From Streptomyces sp. NBC_00513 (lineage in GTDB: Bacteria; Actinomycetota; Actinomycetes; Streptomycetales; Streptomycetaceae): a DNA stretch of 64,000 nucleotides. Made by a program: the position numbers and the translations under genes. This document shows, one piece after another, positions 1 to 8,336 of this stretch. Location of the stretch: assembly GCF_041431415.1 (NCBI RefSeq), contig NZ_CP107845.1:5084001-5148000 (forward strand), given 5' to 3'. A model generated the notes under the pieces. The model had not been told where the DNA came from. It did not search any database and was given only the letters and a program-made list of their open reading frames with translations. How positions within the stretch are numbered: position 1 is the first letter of the stretch; each line of letters begins with the position of its first letter.

Positions 1-2098
1 CGTCTCGCTCGCCGACGCGCTGGAGACCTTCCTCGACGGATCCGGGGCCTCCTCCGCCGACGACCTGCCCTTCTCGGCGGACGCCCGCGTCCGCTTCGCC
101 CACCTCGCCCGCGAACTGCGCGACCTGCGGCGCTCGCTCGCCGACCCGCTGATGGACGTCCTGCACCGGGTGCTGGCCGCGACCGGCCTCGACGTGGAAC
201 TGTCCGCCTCGCCGCACGCCCTCGCCGCCCGACGGCGCGAAACCCTGTCGAACTTCATGGACGTGGCCGCCGGGTTCGCCGCCCTCGACGGGGAGGCCTC
301 GCTGCTCGCCTTCCTGGCCTTCCTGCGGACCGCCGCCCAGTACGAGAAGGGCCTCGACCACGCGCTCCCCGGCGGGGAGAACACCGTCAAGGTGCTCACC
401 GCCCACAAGTCCAAGGGCCTGGAGTGGGACGTGGTGGTGGTCCCGGACCTGTGCGCGGGCGCCTTCCCGAAGGAGAAGCCGCCGGAGGCCTGGACCTCGT
501 ACGCCAAGGTCCTGCCGTACGCCCTGCGCGGCGACGCCTCCACCCTGCCCGGGGACCCGGCGTGGACCTCGGCGGGGATCAAGTCCTTCAAGGCCGCCCT
601 GAAGGAACACAAGGCCGTCGAGGAACTCCGCCTCGGATACGTCACCTTCACCCGCCCCCGCTCCCTCCTCCTGGCCTCCGGCCACTGGTGGGGCCCGAGC
701 CAGAAGAAGCCGCGCGGCCCGTCGGCGTTCCTCTCCGCGCTGCGGACCCACTGCGAGGCCGGGCACGGCGAGATCGAGGCCTGGGCGCCGGAGCCCGAGC
801 CCGGCGCCGAGAACCCGGCCCTGTCCGAGGCGGGCGCCCCGGACCACTCCTGGCCCCTGCCCCTGGACCCGACCTCGCTGCGCCTGCGCCGCCGCGCGGC
901 GGCGTTGGTGGAAGCCCACCTCGCGACCCCTCCGCCGCCGGAGGAGCCCCACCTGTGGCCCTCCGACCGCGAGGACCCCGCCTACGACACGGAACCCTGG
1001 CCGGACGCGGACCCCCACCCGGACCCCGATCCGGACCCCGACCCGTGGTCCGAGGCCGATCCGGACGCGGAGCCCTGGCCGGAGACGGACCCCTGGCCCC
1101 GGTCGGCGGACGCGGCCCCCGGCGCGGCCGCGCACCGGGCCCGCGTCCCCGCCCAGGACGCCGACCGGTACACGACCCCCGCGCCCCCGCCCGACGAGGA
1201 CCTCTGGGCCCCGGGCGAAGCCCTGCCCGCGCCCGCCCCGGCCCAGGCCCCGGCCGCGCACGAGGATGCGTACGAGGACCCCCGGGCGGCGCCCGGTGCC
1301 CGGGTCCCGGCCCAACCCACCGCCGCCACCCCCCGCCCCGGGACCCCCGCGCGGCAGGGCGCCGACCCCCTCACCCCCGAGGAGGCCCGCGCCATCGCCT
1401 CCTGGGACCGCGACCTCGACGCCCTCGAAGGCGAGCTGCGCCGCTCCCGCGCCGCCGTGCGCGACGTCGTGCTGCCCGCCGCCCTGTCCGCCTCCGAACT
1501 GCTTCGCCTCGCCTCCGACGAGCAGGGCTTCGTCCGCGACCTCGCCCGCCCCATGCCCAAGCCCCCGCAGCCCGCCGCCCGGCAGGGCACCCGCTTCCAC
1601 GCCTGGGTCGAGTCCCGCTTCGACGAACTGCCCCTCCCGCTCCTCGACGTCCTCGACCCCGCCGGGGAACTGCCCGGTTCCGACCAGGACATCGTCGACG
1701 AGGCCGACCTCGACTCCCTCAAGTCCGCCTTCGAGCGCAGCGCCTACGCCGACCGGACCCCCCACCGCATGGAGGCCCCGGTCCAGCTCACCCTCGCCGG
1801 CCGGGTCGTCCGCGGCCGGATCGACGCCGTGTACCGCCACCACGAGGGTCCGTACGACTACGAGATCGTCGACTGGAAGACGGGCCGCACCACCGAGGCC
1901 GACCCCCTCCAGCTCGCCGTCTACCGACTGGCCTGGGCGGAGGCCACCGGCACCCCGCTCGAACGGGTCGACGCCGCGTTCCTGCACGTCCGCAGCGGCC
2001 GCGTGATCCGCCCCCGCGCCCTTCCCGACCGCGCCGGCATTGAGCGGATCCTCCAAGGCAAAACGGACGCGGAAAGTGACCATCACACGGAAGGCTAG
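1..2098 (+). CDS. adnB: AdnB-type ATP-dependent helicase-nuclease, 3' part
   Basis: The frame is open at the left edge, so only the last ~698 residues are present. Seen: UvrD-type C-terminal helicase motifs (AHKSKGLEWDVVVVP near window residue 134, then LGYVTFTRPRSLLLASG), a ~200-residue Asp/Pro/Ala-rich linker, and a RecB-type PD-(D/E)XK nuclease domain with the H motif GTRFHAWVESRF, the D motif GRIDAVY, EIVDWKTGR (near residue 624) and QLAVYRL. A superfamily I helicase with a C-terminal RecB nuclease is the AdnA/AdnB architecture, which resects double-strand breaks in actinobacteria. Being the last helicase before nudC-mrx1-uvrD2 fits the adnB position in mycobacteria. AdnA versus AdnB cannot be settled without the N-terminus. 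Ten bases separate its stop from the next start. Confidence 0.8.
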   Translation, partial: VSLADALETFLDGSGASSADDLPFSADARVRFAHLARELRDLRRSLADPLMDVLHRVLAATGLDVELSASPHALAARRRETLSNFMDVAAGFAALDGEASLLAFLAFLRTAAQYEKGLDHALPGGENTVKVLTAHKSKGLEWDVVVVPDLCAGAFPKEKPPEAWTSYAKVLPYALRGDASTLPGDPAWTSAGIKSFKAALKEHKAVEELRLGYVTFTRPRSLLLASGHWWGPSQKKPRGPSAFLSALRTHCEAGHGEIEAWAPEPEPGAENPALSEAGAPDHSWPLPLDPTSLRLRRRAAALVEAHLATPPPPEEPHLWPSDREDPAYDTEPWPDADPHPDPDPDPDPWSEADPDAEPWPETDPWPRSADAAPGAAAHRARVPAQDADRYTTPAPPPDEDLWAPGEALPAPAPAQAPAAHEDAYEDPRAAPGARVPAQPTAATPRPGTPARQGADPLTPEEARAIASWDRDLDALEGELRRSRAAVRDVVLPAALSASELLRLASDEQGFVRDLARPMPKPPQPAARQGTRFHAWVESRFDELPLPLLDVLDPAGELPGSDQDIVDEADLDSLKSAFERSAYADRTPHRMEAPVQLTLAGRVVRGRIDAVYRHHEGPYDYEIVDWKTGRTTEADPLQLAVYRLAWAEATGTPLERVDAAFLHVRSGRVIRPRALPDRAGIERILQGKTDAESDHHTEG

Positions 2099-2107
2099 GC
2101 TCGTGGC

Positions 2108-3511
2108 ATGAGCGACCCCCAGGCGGACAGCGTCGTCCGCACGTACATCGACACCCACCGCGCGGCCTTCCTCGACGAACTCGCCGACTGGCTGCGCATC
2201 CCCTCCGTCTCGGCGCAGCCCGAGCACGCGGGTGACGTACGACGCAGCGCCGAATGGCTCGCCGCGCAGCTCAAGACCACCGGCTTCCCGGTCACCGAGA
2301 TCCTGGAGACCGCGGGCGCCCCCGCCGTGTACGCCGAGTGGCCCGCCGCCGACCCGGCCGCCCCCACCGTCCTCGTCTACGGGCACCACGACGTACAGCC
2401 CGCAGCCCTCGCCGACGGCTGGCACACCGACCCGTTCGAGCCGGTGATCAAGGACGGCCGGATGTACGGGCGCGGCGCCGCCGACGACAAGGGCCAGGTC
2501 CTCTTCCACACCCTCGGCGTCCGGGCCCACCTCGCGGCCACCGGCGCCGACGCCCCCGCCGTGCACCTCAAGCTCCTCGTCGAAGGCGAGGAGGAGTCCG
2601 GCTCCCCGAACTTCCGCGCCCTCGTCGAGCGCGAGGCCGAACGCCTCGCCGCCGACGTCGTGATCGTCTCCGACACCGGCATGTGGTCCGAGACCACCCC
2701 CACCGTGTGCACCGGCATGCGTGGCGTCGCGGACTGCGAGATCGACCTCCACGGCCCCGACCAGGACATCCACTCCGGGGCCTTCGGCGGCGCGGTGCCC
2801 AACCCCGCCACCGTCGCCGCCCGCCTCGTGGCCGCCCTGCACGACGCCGACGAGCGGGTCACCATCCCGGGCTTCTACGACAACATCGTCGAACTCACCG
2901 ACGCCGAGCGCGCACTGATCGCCGAACTGCCCTTCGACGAGGCCGAGTGGCTGCGCACGGCGAGGTCGCACGCCGCCGCGGGGGAGAAGGGCCACACCAC
3001 CCTGGAGCGCGTCTGGGCCCGCCCGACCGCCGAGGTCAACGGCATCGGCGGCGGCTACCAGGGCCCCGGCGGCAAGACGATCGTGCCGTCCTCCGCACAC
3101 CTGAAGCTGTCGTTCCGACTGGTCTCCGGGCAGGACCCGTACGCGGTCGAGGAAGCCGTCAAGACCTGGGTCGCCGAGCGCGTCCCGGCCGGGATCCGGC
3201 ACTCCATCGCCTTCGGAGCCCCCACCCGGCCCTGCCTCACCCCGCTCGACCACCCGGCGCTGCAATCCGTCGTGCGCGCCATGGGGCGCGCCTTCGGCCA
3301 GAAGATCCGCTTCACCCGCGAGGGCGGCTCCGGGCCGGCCGCCGACCTCCAGGACGTGCTCGACGCACCCGTCCTGTTCCTCGGCATCTCGGTCCCCTCC
3401 GACGGCTGGCACTCGCCGAACGAGAAGGTCGAACTCGACCTGCTCCTCAAGGGCGTCGAGACCGCCGCGTACCTGTGGGGCGACCTGGCCGCCCACTGGA
3501 AGCCCGCCTGA
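2108..3511 (+). CDS. M20 family dipeptidase
   Basis: 467 residues, a normal full length for M20 metallopeptidases. The zinc-site signatures are visible: GHHDVQP near residues 92-98, GRGAADDKGQ just after, EGEEESGS near 159-166 (catalytic Glu and metal-binding Glu), and a late HSPNEKVE His near 436. A dimerisation (lid) domain occupies the middle. These enzymes use two zinc ions to hydrolyse dipeptides or related amides in the cytoplasm; no signal peptide is seen. The exact substrate (dipeptide, carnosine-like or acyl-amino acid) cannot be read from sequence. ATG 2108 lies 10 bases after the helicase stop, so the pair may be co-transcribed. Confidence 0.88.
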   Translation: MSDPQADSVVRTYIDTHRAAFLDELADWLRIPSVSAQPEHAGDVRRSAEWLAAQLKTTGFPVTEILETAGAPAVYAEWPAADPAAPTVLVYGHHDVQPAALADGWHTDPFEPVIKDGRMYGRGAADDKGQVLFHTLGVRAHLAATGADAPAVHLKLLVEGEEESGSPNFRALVEREAERLAADVVIVSDTGMWSETTPTVCTGMRGVADCEIDLHGPDQDIHSGAFGGAVPNPATVAARLVAALHDADERVTIPGFYDNIVELTDAERALIAELPFDEAEWLRTARSHAAAGEKGHTTLERVWARPTAEVNGIGGGYQGPGGKTIVPSSAHLKLSFRLVSGQDPYAVEEAVKTWVAERVPAGIRHSIAFGAPTRPCLTPLDHPALQSVVRAMGRAFGQKIRFTREGGSGPAADLQDVLDAPVLFLGISVPSDGWHSPNEKVELDLLLKGVETAAYLWGDLAAHWKPA

Positions 3512-3574
3512 CGCACCCACCCGCCGTCCCGCCCAGCCTGCCTGTCCCACCACCGGGGGAGTTGGAAGTACCTG

Positions 3575-4510
3575 ATGAGCACCCATACCGAGCCCGAGCG
3601 CCCCATCACGCTCGCCGCGCCCAGCGGGATCGACCGCGCCGCGCACCACCGCCTCGACGAGGCCTGGCTCGCCGCCGCCTGGAGCCACCCGACGACCCGC
3701 GTCTTCGTCGTCTCCGGCGGCCAGGTCCTGATCGACGACACCCCCGACGGCGGCACCGGCATCGTGATGACCCCGGCCTTCGAGGCCCCGGTCACCGAGA
3801 CCCACCGCTACTTCCTGGGTTCGGACGAGGACGGCGTACGGTACTTCGCGCTGCAGAAGGACTCCCTGCCCGGCCGCATGGACCAGTCGGCCCGCCCGGC
3901 CGGCCTCCGCGAGGCGGGCCTGCTGCTGAACCCGCGCGACGCCGGGCTGATGGTGCACGCGGTGGCGCTGGAGAACTGGCAGCGCATGCACCGCTTCTGC
4001 TCCCGCTGCGGCGAGCGCACGGTGGTCGCCGCAGCCGGACACATCCGCCGCTGCCCGGGCTGCGGCGCCGAGCACTACCCGCGCACCGACCCGGCCGTGA
4101 TCATGCTCGTCACCGACGAGCACGACCGCGCGCTGCTGGGCCGGCAGGTGCACTGGCCCGAGGGCCGCTTCTCGACGCTCGCCGGGTTCGTGGAGCCGGG
4201 CGAGTCCATCGAGCAGTCGGTGATCCGCGAGGTCTGGGAGGAGGCCGGCGTCAAGGTCGGCGAGGTCGACTACGTCGCCAGCCAGCCCTGGCCGTTCCCG
4301 TACAGCCTGATGCTCGGCTTCACCGCCCGCGCCGTCACCTCGGAGATCACGGTGGACGGCGAGGAGATCCAGGAGGCCCGCTGGTTCTCCCGCGAGGACC
4401 TGCGCGAGGCGATCGAGGCGGGCGAGGTGCTGCCGCCCGCCGGGGTCTCCATCGCGGCCCGCCTGGTCGAACTCTGGTACGGGAAGCCGCTGCCGCGCCC
4501 CCTCGCGTGA
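3575..4510 (+). CDS. nudC: NAD(+) diphosphatase NudC
   Basis: 311 residues. A four-Cys zinc ribbon (FCSRCGERT near 140 and RRCPGCGAEHYPRTD near 160) precedes a Nudix box (GFVEPGESIEQSVIREVWEE near 204-223) and the SQPWPFPYSLM motif near 235, the hallmark of NADH pyrophosphatases. NudC cleaves NAD(H) to NMN(H) and AMP and can remove NAD caps from RNA. ATG 3575 follows a purine-rich GGGGGAG/GGAAG stretch. The gene ends before a strong bidirectional terminator shared with the convergent mycoredoxin gene. Same neighbour order as in mycobacteria. Confidence 0.95.
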   Translation: MSTHTEPERPITLAAPSGIDRAAHHRLDEAWLAAAWSHPTTRVFVVSGGQVLIDDTPDGGTGIVMTPAFEAPVTETHRYFLGSDEDGVRYFALQKDSLPGRMDQSARPAGLREAGLLLNPRDAGLMVHAVALENWQRMHRFCSRCGERTVVAAAGHIRRCPGCGAEHYPRTDPAVIMLVTDEHDRALLGRQVHWPEGRFSTLAGFVEPGESIEQSVIREVWEEAGVKVGEVDYVASQPWPFPYSLMLGFTARAVTSEITVDGEEIQEARWFSREDLREAIEAGEVLPPAGVSIAARLVELWYGKPLPRPLA

Positions 4511-4548
4511 GGCGGGTCGCGCGGGCCCCGCGCCCGTGACGTCCGTCA

Positions 4549-4586
4549 CGACAGAAGGCCCCCGCCGCGGCGGGGGCCTTCTGTCG
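4549..4586. terminator. Bidirectional terminator between nudC and mrx1
   Basis: Perfect 17-bp inverted repeat (arms 4549-4565 and 4570-4586) with a 4-nt loop and GGGGGCC core, placed between two convergent genes. Confidence 0.9.
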
Positions 4587-4686
4587 TACGCGTGTGACGT
4601 TCGCTACGTCGACCCGACCGGTGCCGGTCGTCCCGAGCCGGTCGTCCGTGATTCGGTGGTCCGTGCGTCGGGCGGTGCCGCGACGG

Positions 4687-4947
4687 TCAGACGGCGAGGG
4701 CCTGCTTGACCTGGGCGAGACTCGGGTTCGTCATGACGGACTCGTTGCCGGCGGCCGACTTCACGAGGACGGTGGGAACCGTCTGGTTGCCGCCGTTCGC
4801 CTTCTCCACGAACGCTGCGGACGCGGGGTCGTGCTCGATGTTGATCTCGTCGTACGCGATGCCTTCGCGGTCCAGCTGCTTCTTCAGCCGGCTGCAGTAG
4901 CCGCACCAGGTCGTGCTGTACATCGTGACGGTGCCCGTGTCCTGCAT
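4687..4947 (-). CDS. mrx1: Mycoredoxin (glutaredoxin-like Mrx1)
   Basis: 86 residues with a glutaredoxin/thioredoxin fold. The CGYC redox motif (within TMYSTTWCGYCSRLKKQL) is near residues 14-17, followed by the cis-Pro motif QTVPTV. Mycoredoxins reduce mycothiol mixed disulfides in actinobacteria. The start is ATG 4947, chosen because AGGAGA sits 8-13 bases upstream; an in-frame ATG at 5001 would add 18 residues unlike the family. A SigR-type promoter (4990-5016) lies about 45 bases upstream, so it should be induced by thiol oxidation by the sigma factor encoded at 39.4 kb. Divergent from uvrD2. Confidence 0.93.
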   Translation of the reverse strand: MQDTGTVTMYSTTWCGYCSRLKKQLDREGIAYDEINIEHDPASAAFVEKANGGNQTVPTVLVKSAAGNESVMTNPSLAQVKQALAV

Positions 4948-4989
4948 GCTGCGGTCTCCTTCGTGGGGTCTCGGTGGTCCGAGTACTCG

Positions 4990-5016
4990 AACGCCCGACA
5001 CCGTCCCGCCATTCCC
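4990..5016 (-). promoter_or_regulatory. SigR-type promoter of mrx1
   Basis: On the minus strand GGGAAT (5016-5011), an 18-bp spacer, then GTT (4992-4990). This is an exact match to the SigR consensus GGGAAT-N18-GTT and has the same hexamers and spacing as the element before sigR (39292-39318). Confidence 0.8.
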
Positions 5017-5105
5017 GCGGGGCCCTCACGGCACAAGTACGACCGGAGCGGGCGGCCTGTGGACAAGTTTCCCGTCCGCCCCTGGAGACCTGGCAGCATG
5101 GCGGG

Positions 5106-7271
5106 GTGACAGCAGCAACGCACTCCTCATCCTTCCCGGCCGAAGCCGACTCGGCCGACGCGGTGCTCCAGGGCCTCGACCCGGAGCAGCGCGAGGTCGC
5201 GACGACCCTGCGCGGACCGGTGTGCGTGCTGGCGGGAGCGGGCACGGGCAAGACCCGCGCGATCACCCACCGGATCGCCTACGGGGTCCGGTCCGGCCAA
5301 CTGATGCCCGCCAGCGTGCTCGCCGTCACCTTCACCAACCGCGCCGCCGGCGAGATGCGGGGCCGACTGCGGACCCTCGGAGCGGGCGGGGTCCAGGCCC
5401 GGACCTTCCACTCCGCCGCCCTGCGCCAGCTCCAGTACTTCTGGCCGAAGGCCGTCGGCGGCGACGTCCCCCGACTGCTGGAACGCAAGATCCAGTTCGT
5501 GGCCGAGGCCGGCGCCCGCTGCCGCGTCCGCCTCGACCGGGGCGAGCTGCGCGACGTCACCGGCGAGATCGAGTGGGCCAAGGTCACCCAGACCGTCCCC
5601 GCCGACTACCCGGCGGCCGTCCTGAAAGCGGGCCGCGAGGCCCCCCGGGACACGGCCGAGATCGCCCAGATCTACGGGACGTACGAACAACTCAAGCGCG
5701 ACCGGAACATGATCGACTTCGAGGACGTGCTGCTCCTCACCGTCGGGATCCTCCAGGACCGGCACGACATCGCGGAGCAGATCCGCAGCCAGTACCAGCA
5801 CTTCGTGGTCGACGAGTACCAGGACGTCAGCCCGCTCCAGCAGCGCCTGCTCGACCTCTGGCTCGGCGAGCGCGACAACCTCTGCGTGGTCGGCGACGCC
5901 AGCCAGACGATCTACTCCTTCACCGGCGCCACCCCCGACCACCTGCTGAACTTCCGCACCAAGTACCCGCAGGCCACCCTGGTCAAGCTGATCCGCGACT
6001 ACCGCTCCACCCCCCAGGTGGTGCACCTCGCCAACGGCCTGCTGAACCAGGCCAAGGGCCGCGCCGCCGAACACCGGCTGGAGCTGATCTCCCAGCGCGA
6101 GGTCGGCCCCGACCCGGTCTACGCCGAGTACCCGGACGAGCCCGCCGAGGCCGAGGGCGTCGCCGGGCGGGTCCGGGACCTCATCGCGGCGGGCGTCCCC
6201 GCGGGCGAGATCGCCGTGCTCTACCGGATCAACGCCCAGTCCGAGGTCTACGAACAGGCCCTCGCCGACGCCGGAGTGCCCTACCAGCTGCGCGGAGCCG
6301 AGCGGTTCTTCGAGCGGGCCGAGGTCCAGAAGGCGATCCTCGCCCTGCGCGGGGCCGCCCGCTCCGGCGGCAACGATCCCCTCCTGGACGACGTCGTCGA
6401 GCTCGGGTCCCAGGTCCGGGCCGTGCTCAGCTCCACCGGCTGGACGGCCGAGCCGCCCGCCGGATCCGGCGCCGTGCGCGACCAGTGGGAATCCGTGGCC
6501 GCGCTCGTCCGGCTCGCCGAGGACTTCGCCCGCTCCCGCCCGGGCGCCGGCCTGTCCGAACTCACGGTGGAACTGGACGAACGCAAGGCCGCCCAGCACG
6601 CCCCCACCGTCCAAGGCGTCACCCTGGCCTCGCTGCACGCCGCCAAGGGCCTGGAGTGGGACGCGGTGTTCCTCGTGGGGCTCACCGACGGCATGATGCC
6701 GATCACCTATGCGAAGACCGACGAACAGGTCGAGGAGGAGCGCCGGCTGCTCTATGTCGGCGTCACCCGGGCGCGGCTGCACCTGACCCTCTCATGGGCG
6801 CTCTCCCGGGCTCCGGGCGGCAGAGCCTCCCGACGCCCCAGTCGCTTCCTGAACGGCCTGCGGCCGGGCTCCGCCGTCCCGGGAAGCAGGAACGGCGCCG
6901 CGACCGAGCGTGCCCCCCGCAAGCGCGGCCCCCGCGGCCCGGTGCTGTGCCGCGTCTGCGGCAAGACCCTGACCGAGGCCGGCGAACTCAAACTGATGCG
7001 CTGCGAGGACTGCCCGTCGGACATGGACGAGGGGCTGTACGAGCGGCTGCGCGAGTGGCGCGCCATCCAGTCGAAGCAGCAGGGCCTGCCCGGTTACTGC
7101 GTCTTCACGGACAAGACACTGATGGCCATCGCGGAGGCCGCGCCGTCCGAGGCGGGAGAGCTCTCGATGATCTCCGGCGTGGGTGGCCGCAAGCTTGAGC
7201 GGTACGGAGTCGACGTCCTGGCCATCTGCGCAGGCCAGGAGCCTGGCGCCGGAGATCCTGACGACGCGTAG
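5106..7271 (+). CDS. uvrD2: ATP-dependent DNA helicase UvrD2
   Basis: 721 residues from GTG 5106. Superfamily I motifs in order: Walker A AGAGTGKTRAITHRIA (~43), DEYQDVSPLQQR (~235), VGDASQTIYSFTGA, then AAKGLEWDAVFLVGLTDG and RRLLYVGVTRAR. The C-terminus carries CRVC...CEDC (~614-635), a four-Cys metal site, followed by an HRDC domain (~645-715). That combination defines UvrD2 and separates it from PcrA/UvrD1. It unwinds DNA 3'-5' in repair and is essential in mycobacteria. An upstream in-frame GTG at 4974 is unlikely because it would read through the mrx1 promoter region. The stop lies 19 bases before the wblC -35. Confidence 0.93.
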   Translation: MTAATHSSSFPAEADSADAVLQGLDPEQREVATTLRGPVCVLAGAGTGKTRAITHRIAYGVRSGQLMPASVLAVTFTNRAAGEMRGRLRTLGAGGVQARTFHSAALRQLQYFWPKAVGGDVPRLLERKIQFVAEAGARCRVRLDRGELRDVTGEIEWAKVTQTVPADYPAAVLKAGREAPRDTAEIAQIYGTYEQLKRDRNMIDFEDVLLLTVGILQDRHDIAEQIRSQYQHFVVDEYQDVSPLQQRLLDLWLGERDNLCVVGDASQTIYSFTGATPDHLLNFRTKYPQATLVKLIRDYRSTPQVVHLANGLLNQAKGRAAEHRLELISQREVGPDPVYAEYPDEPAEAEGVAGRVRDLIAAGVPAGEIAVLYRINAQSEVYEQALADAGVPYQLRGAERFFERAEVQKAILALRGAARSGGNDPLLDDVVELGSQVRAVLSSTGWTAEPPAGSGAVRDQWESVAALVRLAEDFARSRPGAGLSELTVELDERKAAQHAPTVQGVTLASLHAAKGLEWDAVFLVGLTDGMMPITYAKTDEQVEEERRLLYVGVTRARLHLTLSWALSRAPGGRASRRPSRFLNGLRPGSAVPGSRNGAATERAPRKRGPRGPVLCRVCGKTLTEAGELKLMRCEDCPSDMDEGLYERLREWRAIQSKQQGLPGYCVFTDKTLMAIAEAAPSEAGELSMISGVGGRKLERYGVDVLAICAGQEPGAGDPDDA

Positions 7272-7290
7272 AAACTCGTCGGAAAAATAG

Positions 7291-7321
7291 TTTGCACATG
7301 CCCGGCGAATCCCCATAGGTT
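7291..7321 (+). promoter_or_regulatory. wblC promoter with A/T-rich upstream element
   Basis: TTTGCA (7291-7296), a 19-bp spacer and TAGGTT (7316-7321), preceded at once by GGAAAAATAG. An A/T-rich tract adjoining the -35 is the known signature of WhiB7/WblC-activated promoters, so autoactivation is expected. Spacing is somewhat long; a -10 read one or two bases upstream is possible. Confidence 0.6.
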
Positions 7322-7328
7322 CTTAGCA

Positions 7329-7364
7329 ACGGAAACGTTGGCTTCTTCGAAGCCCCGGTTCCGT
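7329..7364 (+). other. 5'-end stem-loop of the wblC leader RNA
   Basis: Nested inverted repeats: outer ACGGAA/TTCCGT and inner GGCTTC-TTC-GAAGCC. They start close to the transcription start implied by the -10 at 7316-7321. A 5' hairpin here could stabilise the long leader. Confidence 0.55.
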
Positions 7365-7438
7365 GCTGTACTTATCCGAATACGCATGGGACGGGCCCCC
7401 GGGCCCCGTCCCCGAGACGCCGAGAGGAGGCGAGACCA

Positions 7439-7780
7439 GTGACCAGCTTCATGACGACCACCAAAATGACCGATCGCTCGGTCGCCGCTTCCTGCCCGCT
7501 CGGTGTCTCCTCGCTCGTTCCGATTCTCGCCGCAGGCGTCTCCACGCTTTCCTCGGGGACCCCTGCCCTGCTCGCGGCCTCCGCGCTGCGGCCGAGTGTT
7601 CGTAATGAGCGACCGACCCAGGCACCGGTGGCAGTAATGGCTGAGGAAGCCCAGGCGCATGGCGCCTATGGCTTTGCGGCCGCGGCGGCCGGTGCCGGAG
7701 TCAAGACGAAGCAGACGAAGCAGCAGCACCACCTGATGTGGGCCTTCCGTGGGCTCGAACCCTGGAGTGATCCAGTCTGA
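7439..7780 (+). CDS. Upstream ORF in the wblC leader
   Basis: GTG 7439 preceded by GAGAGGAGG (8-nt spacing), encoding 113 residues and ending at TGA 7778-7780. The product is low-complexity Ser/Thr/Ala-rich with a KTKQTKQQHH segment near the end; no domain is recognised. The stop codon lies inside a perfect hairpin (7775-7793) and 24 bases before a terminator. WhiB7/WblC genes are known to be controlled by translation of such an upstream ORF: ribosome stalling by antibiotics prevents terminator formation. The peptide is therefore probably a sensor rather than a working protein. The start is well supported; the length of the functional uORF is less certain. Confidence 0.6.
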   Translation: MTSFMTTTKMTDRSVAASCPLGVSSLVPILAAGVSTLSSGTPALLAASALRPSVRNERPTQAPVAVMAEEAQAHGAYGFAAAAAGAGVKTKQTKQQHHLMWAFRGLEPWSDPV

Positions 7781-7846
7781 TCGACGATCAGACCGGCGCC
7801 TTCAGGGCCGCGGAACCCCACCCGGGATCCGCGGCCCTTCTGTTTG
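7775..7846 (+). terminator. wblC transcription attenuator
   Basis: Two successive hairpins. One is perfect (GTCTGATC-GAC-GATCAGAC, 7775-7793) and overlaps the uORF stop. The second is an 11-bp stem (7804-7814 with 7828-7838) followed by TCTGTTTG, a good intrinsic terminator. A further small hairpin, GTCCCC-GAAC-GGGGAC, sits at 7846-7861. The arrangement fits uORF-dependent read-through into wblC. Confidence 0.75.
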
Positions 7847-7964
7847 TCCCCGAACGGGGACTGCGGAGCGAAGGGGCCTCGGGACTGGCAAGAACAGGTA
7901 CCAGCCGACCCCCGGCCGACCCCGGCCGGACCGACTAGTCAACCAAGACGAGGAAGAAACCACC

Positions 7965-8336
7965 GTGCAACTCGAAGCGCACGCCCCGTCCGTACCGCAG
8001 ACCCAAACGATCTCCCCGCCCGCAGTCCCGGAGGACTCCACCTTGACTCCCCTCACCGCGCTGACCGCGCTCGACGACGCCATCGAGAACCTCGGCGTAC
8101 CCGTTCCCTGCCGCACCTTCGACCCCGAGGTCTTCTTCGCCGAGTCCCCGGCCGACGTCGAGTACGCCAAGTCGCTCTGCGGCACCTGCCCGCTGGTCGA
8201 GGCCTGCCTCGCCGGCGCGAAGGAGCGCCGCGAGCCCTGGGGTGTCTGGGGAGGCGAGCTCTTCGTCCAGGGCGTCGTCGTCGCCCGGAAGCGGCCCCGT
8301 GGTCGTCCGCGCAAGAACCCGGTTGTCGCGGCATGA
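7965..8336 (+). CDS. wblC: WhiB-family regulator WblC (WhiB7 orthologue)
   Basis: 123 residues from GTG 7965, preceded by AGGAAGA. The four iron-sulfur Cys are visible: PCRTFDPEVFF, then CGTCPLVEAC, followed by the G(V)WGGE turn and a C-terminal AT-hook RPRGRPRKN. The AT-hook after the GVWGGE turn is diagnostic of WhiB7/WblC, which binds SigA/HrdB region 4 and activates intrinsic ribosome-antibiotic resistance genes. Its position between uvrD2 and the ABC1 kinase gene matches the whiB7 neighbourhood of mycobacteria. Regulated by the promoter and attenuator upstream. Its stop overlaps the next start (ATGA). Confidence 0.96.
   Translation: MQLEAHAPSVPQTQTISPPAVPEDSTLTPLTALTALDDAIENLGVPVPCRTFDPEVFFAESPADVEYAKSLCGTCPLVEACLAGAKERREPWGVWGGELFVQGVVVARKRPRGRPRKNPVVAA

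Noticed and set aside
5127..6782. Long minus-strand open frame (551 codons) across uvrD2
   Set aside because: Mirror frame of a well-supported helicase in high-GC DNA; the translation is low-complexity Gly/Val/Leu/Asp sequence with no motifs and no ribosome site.
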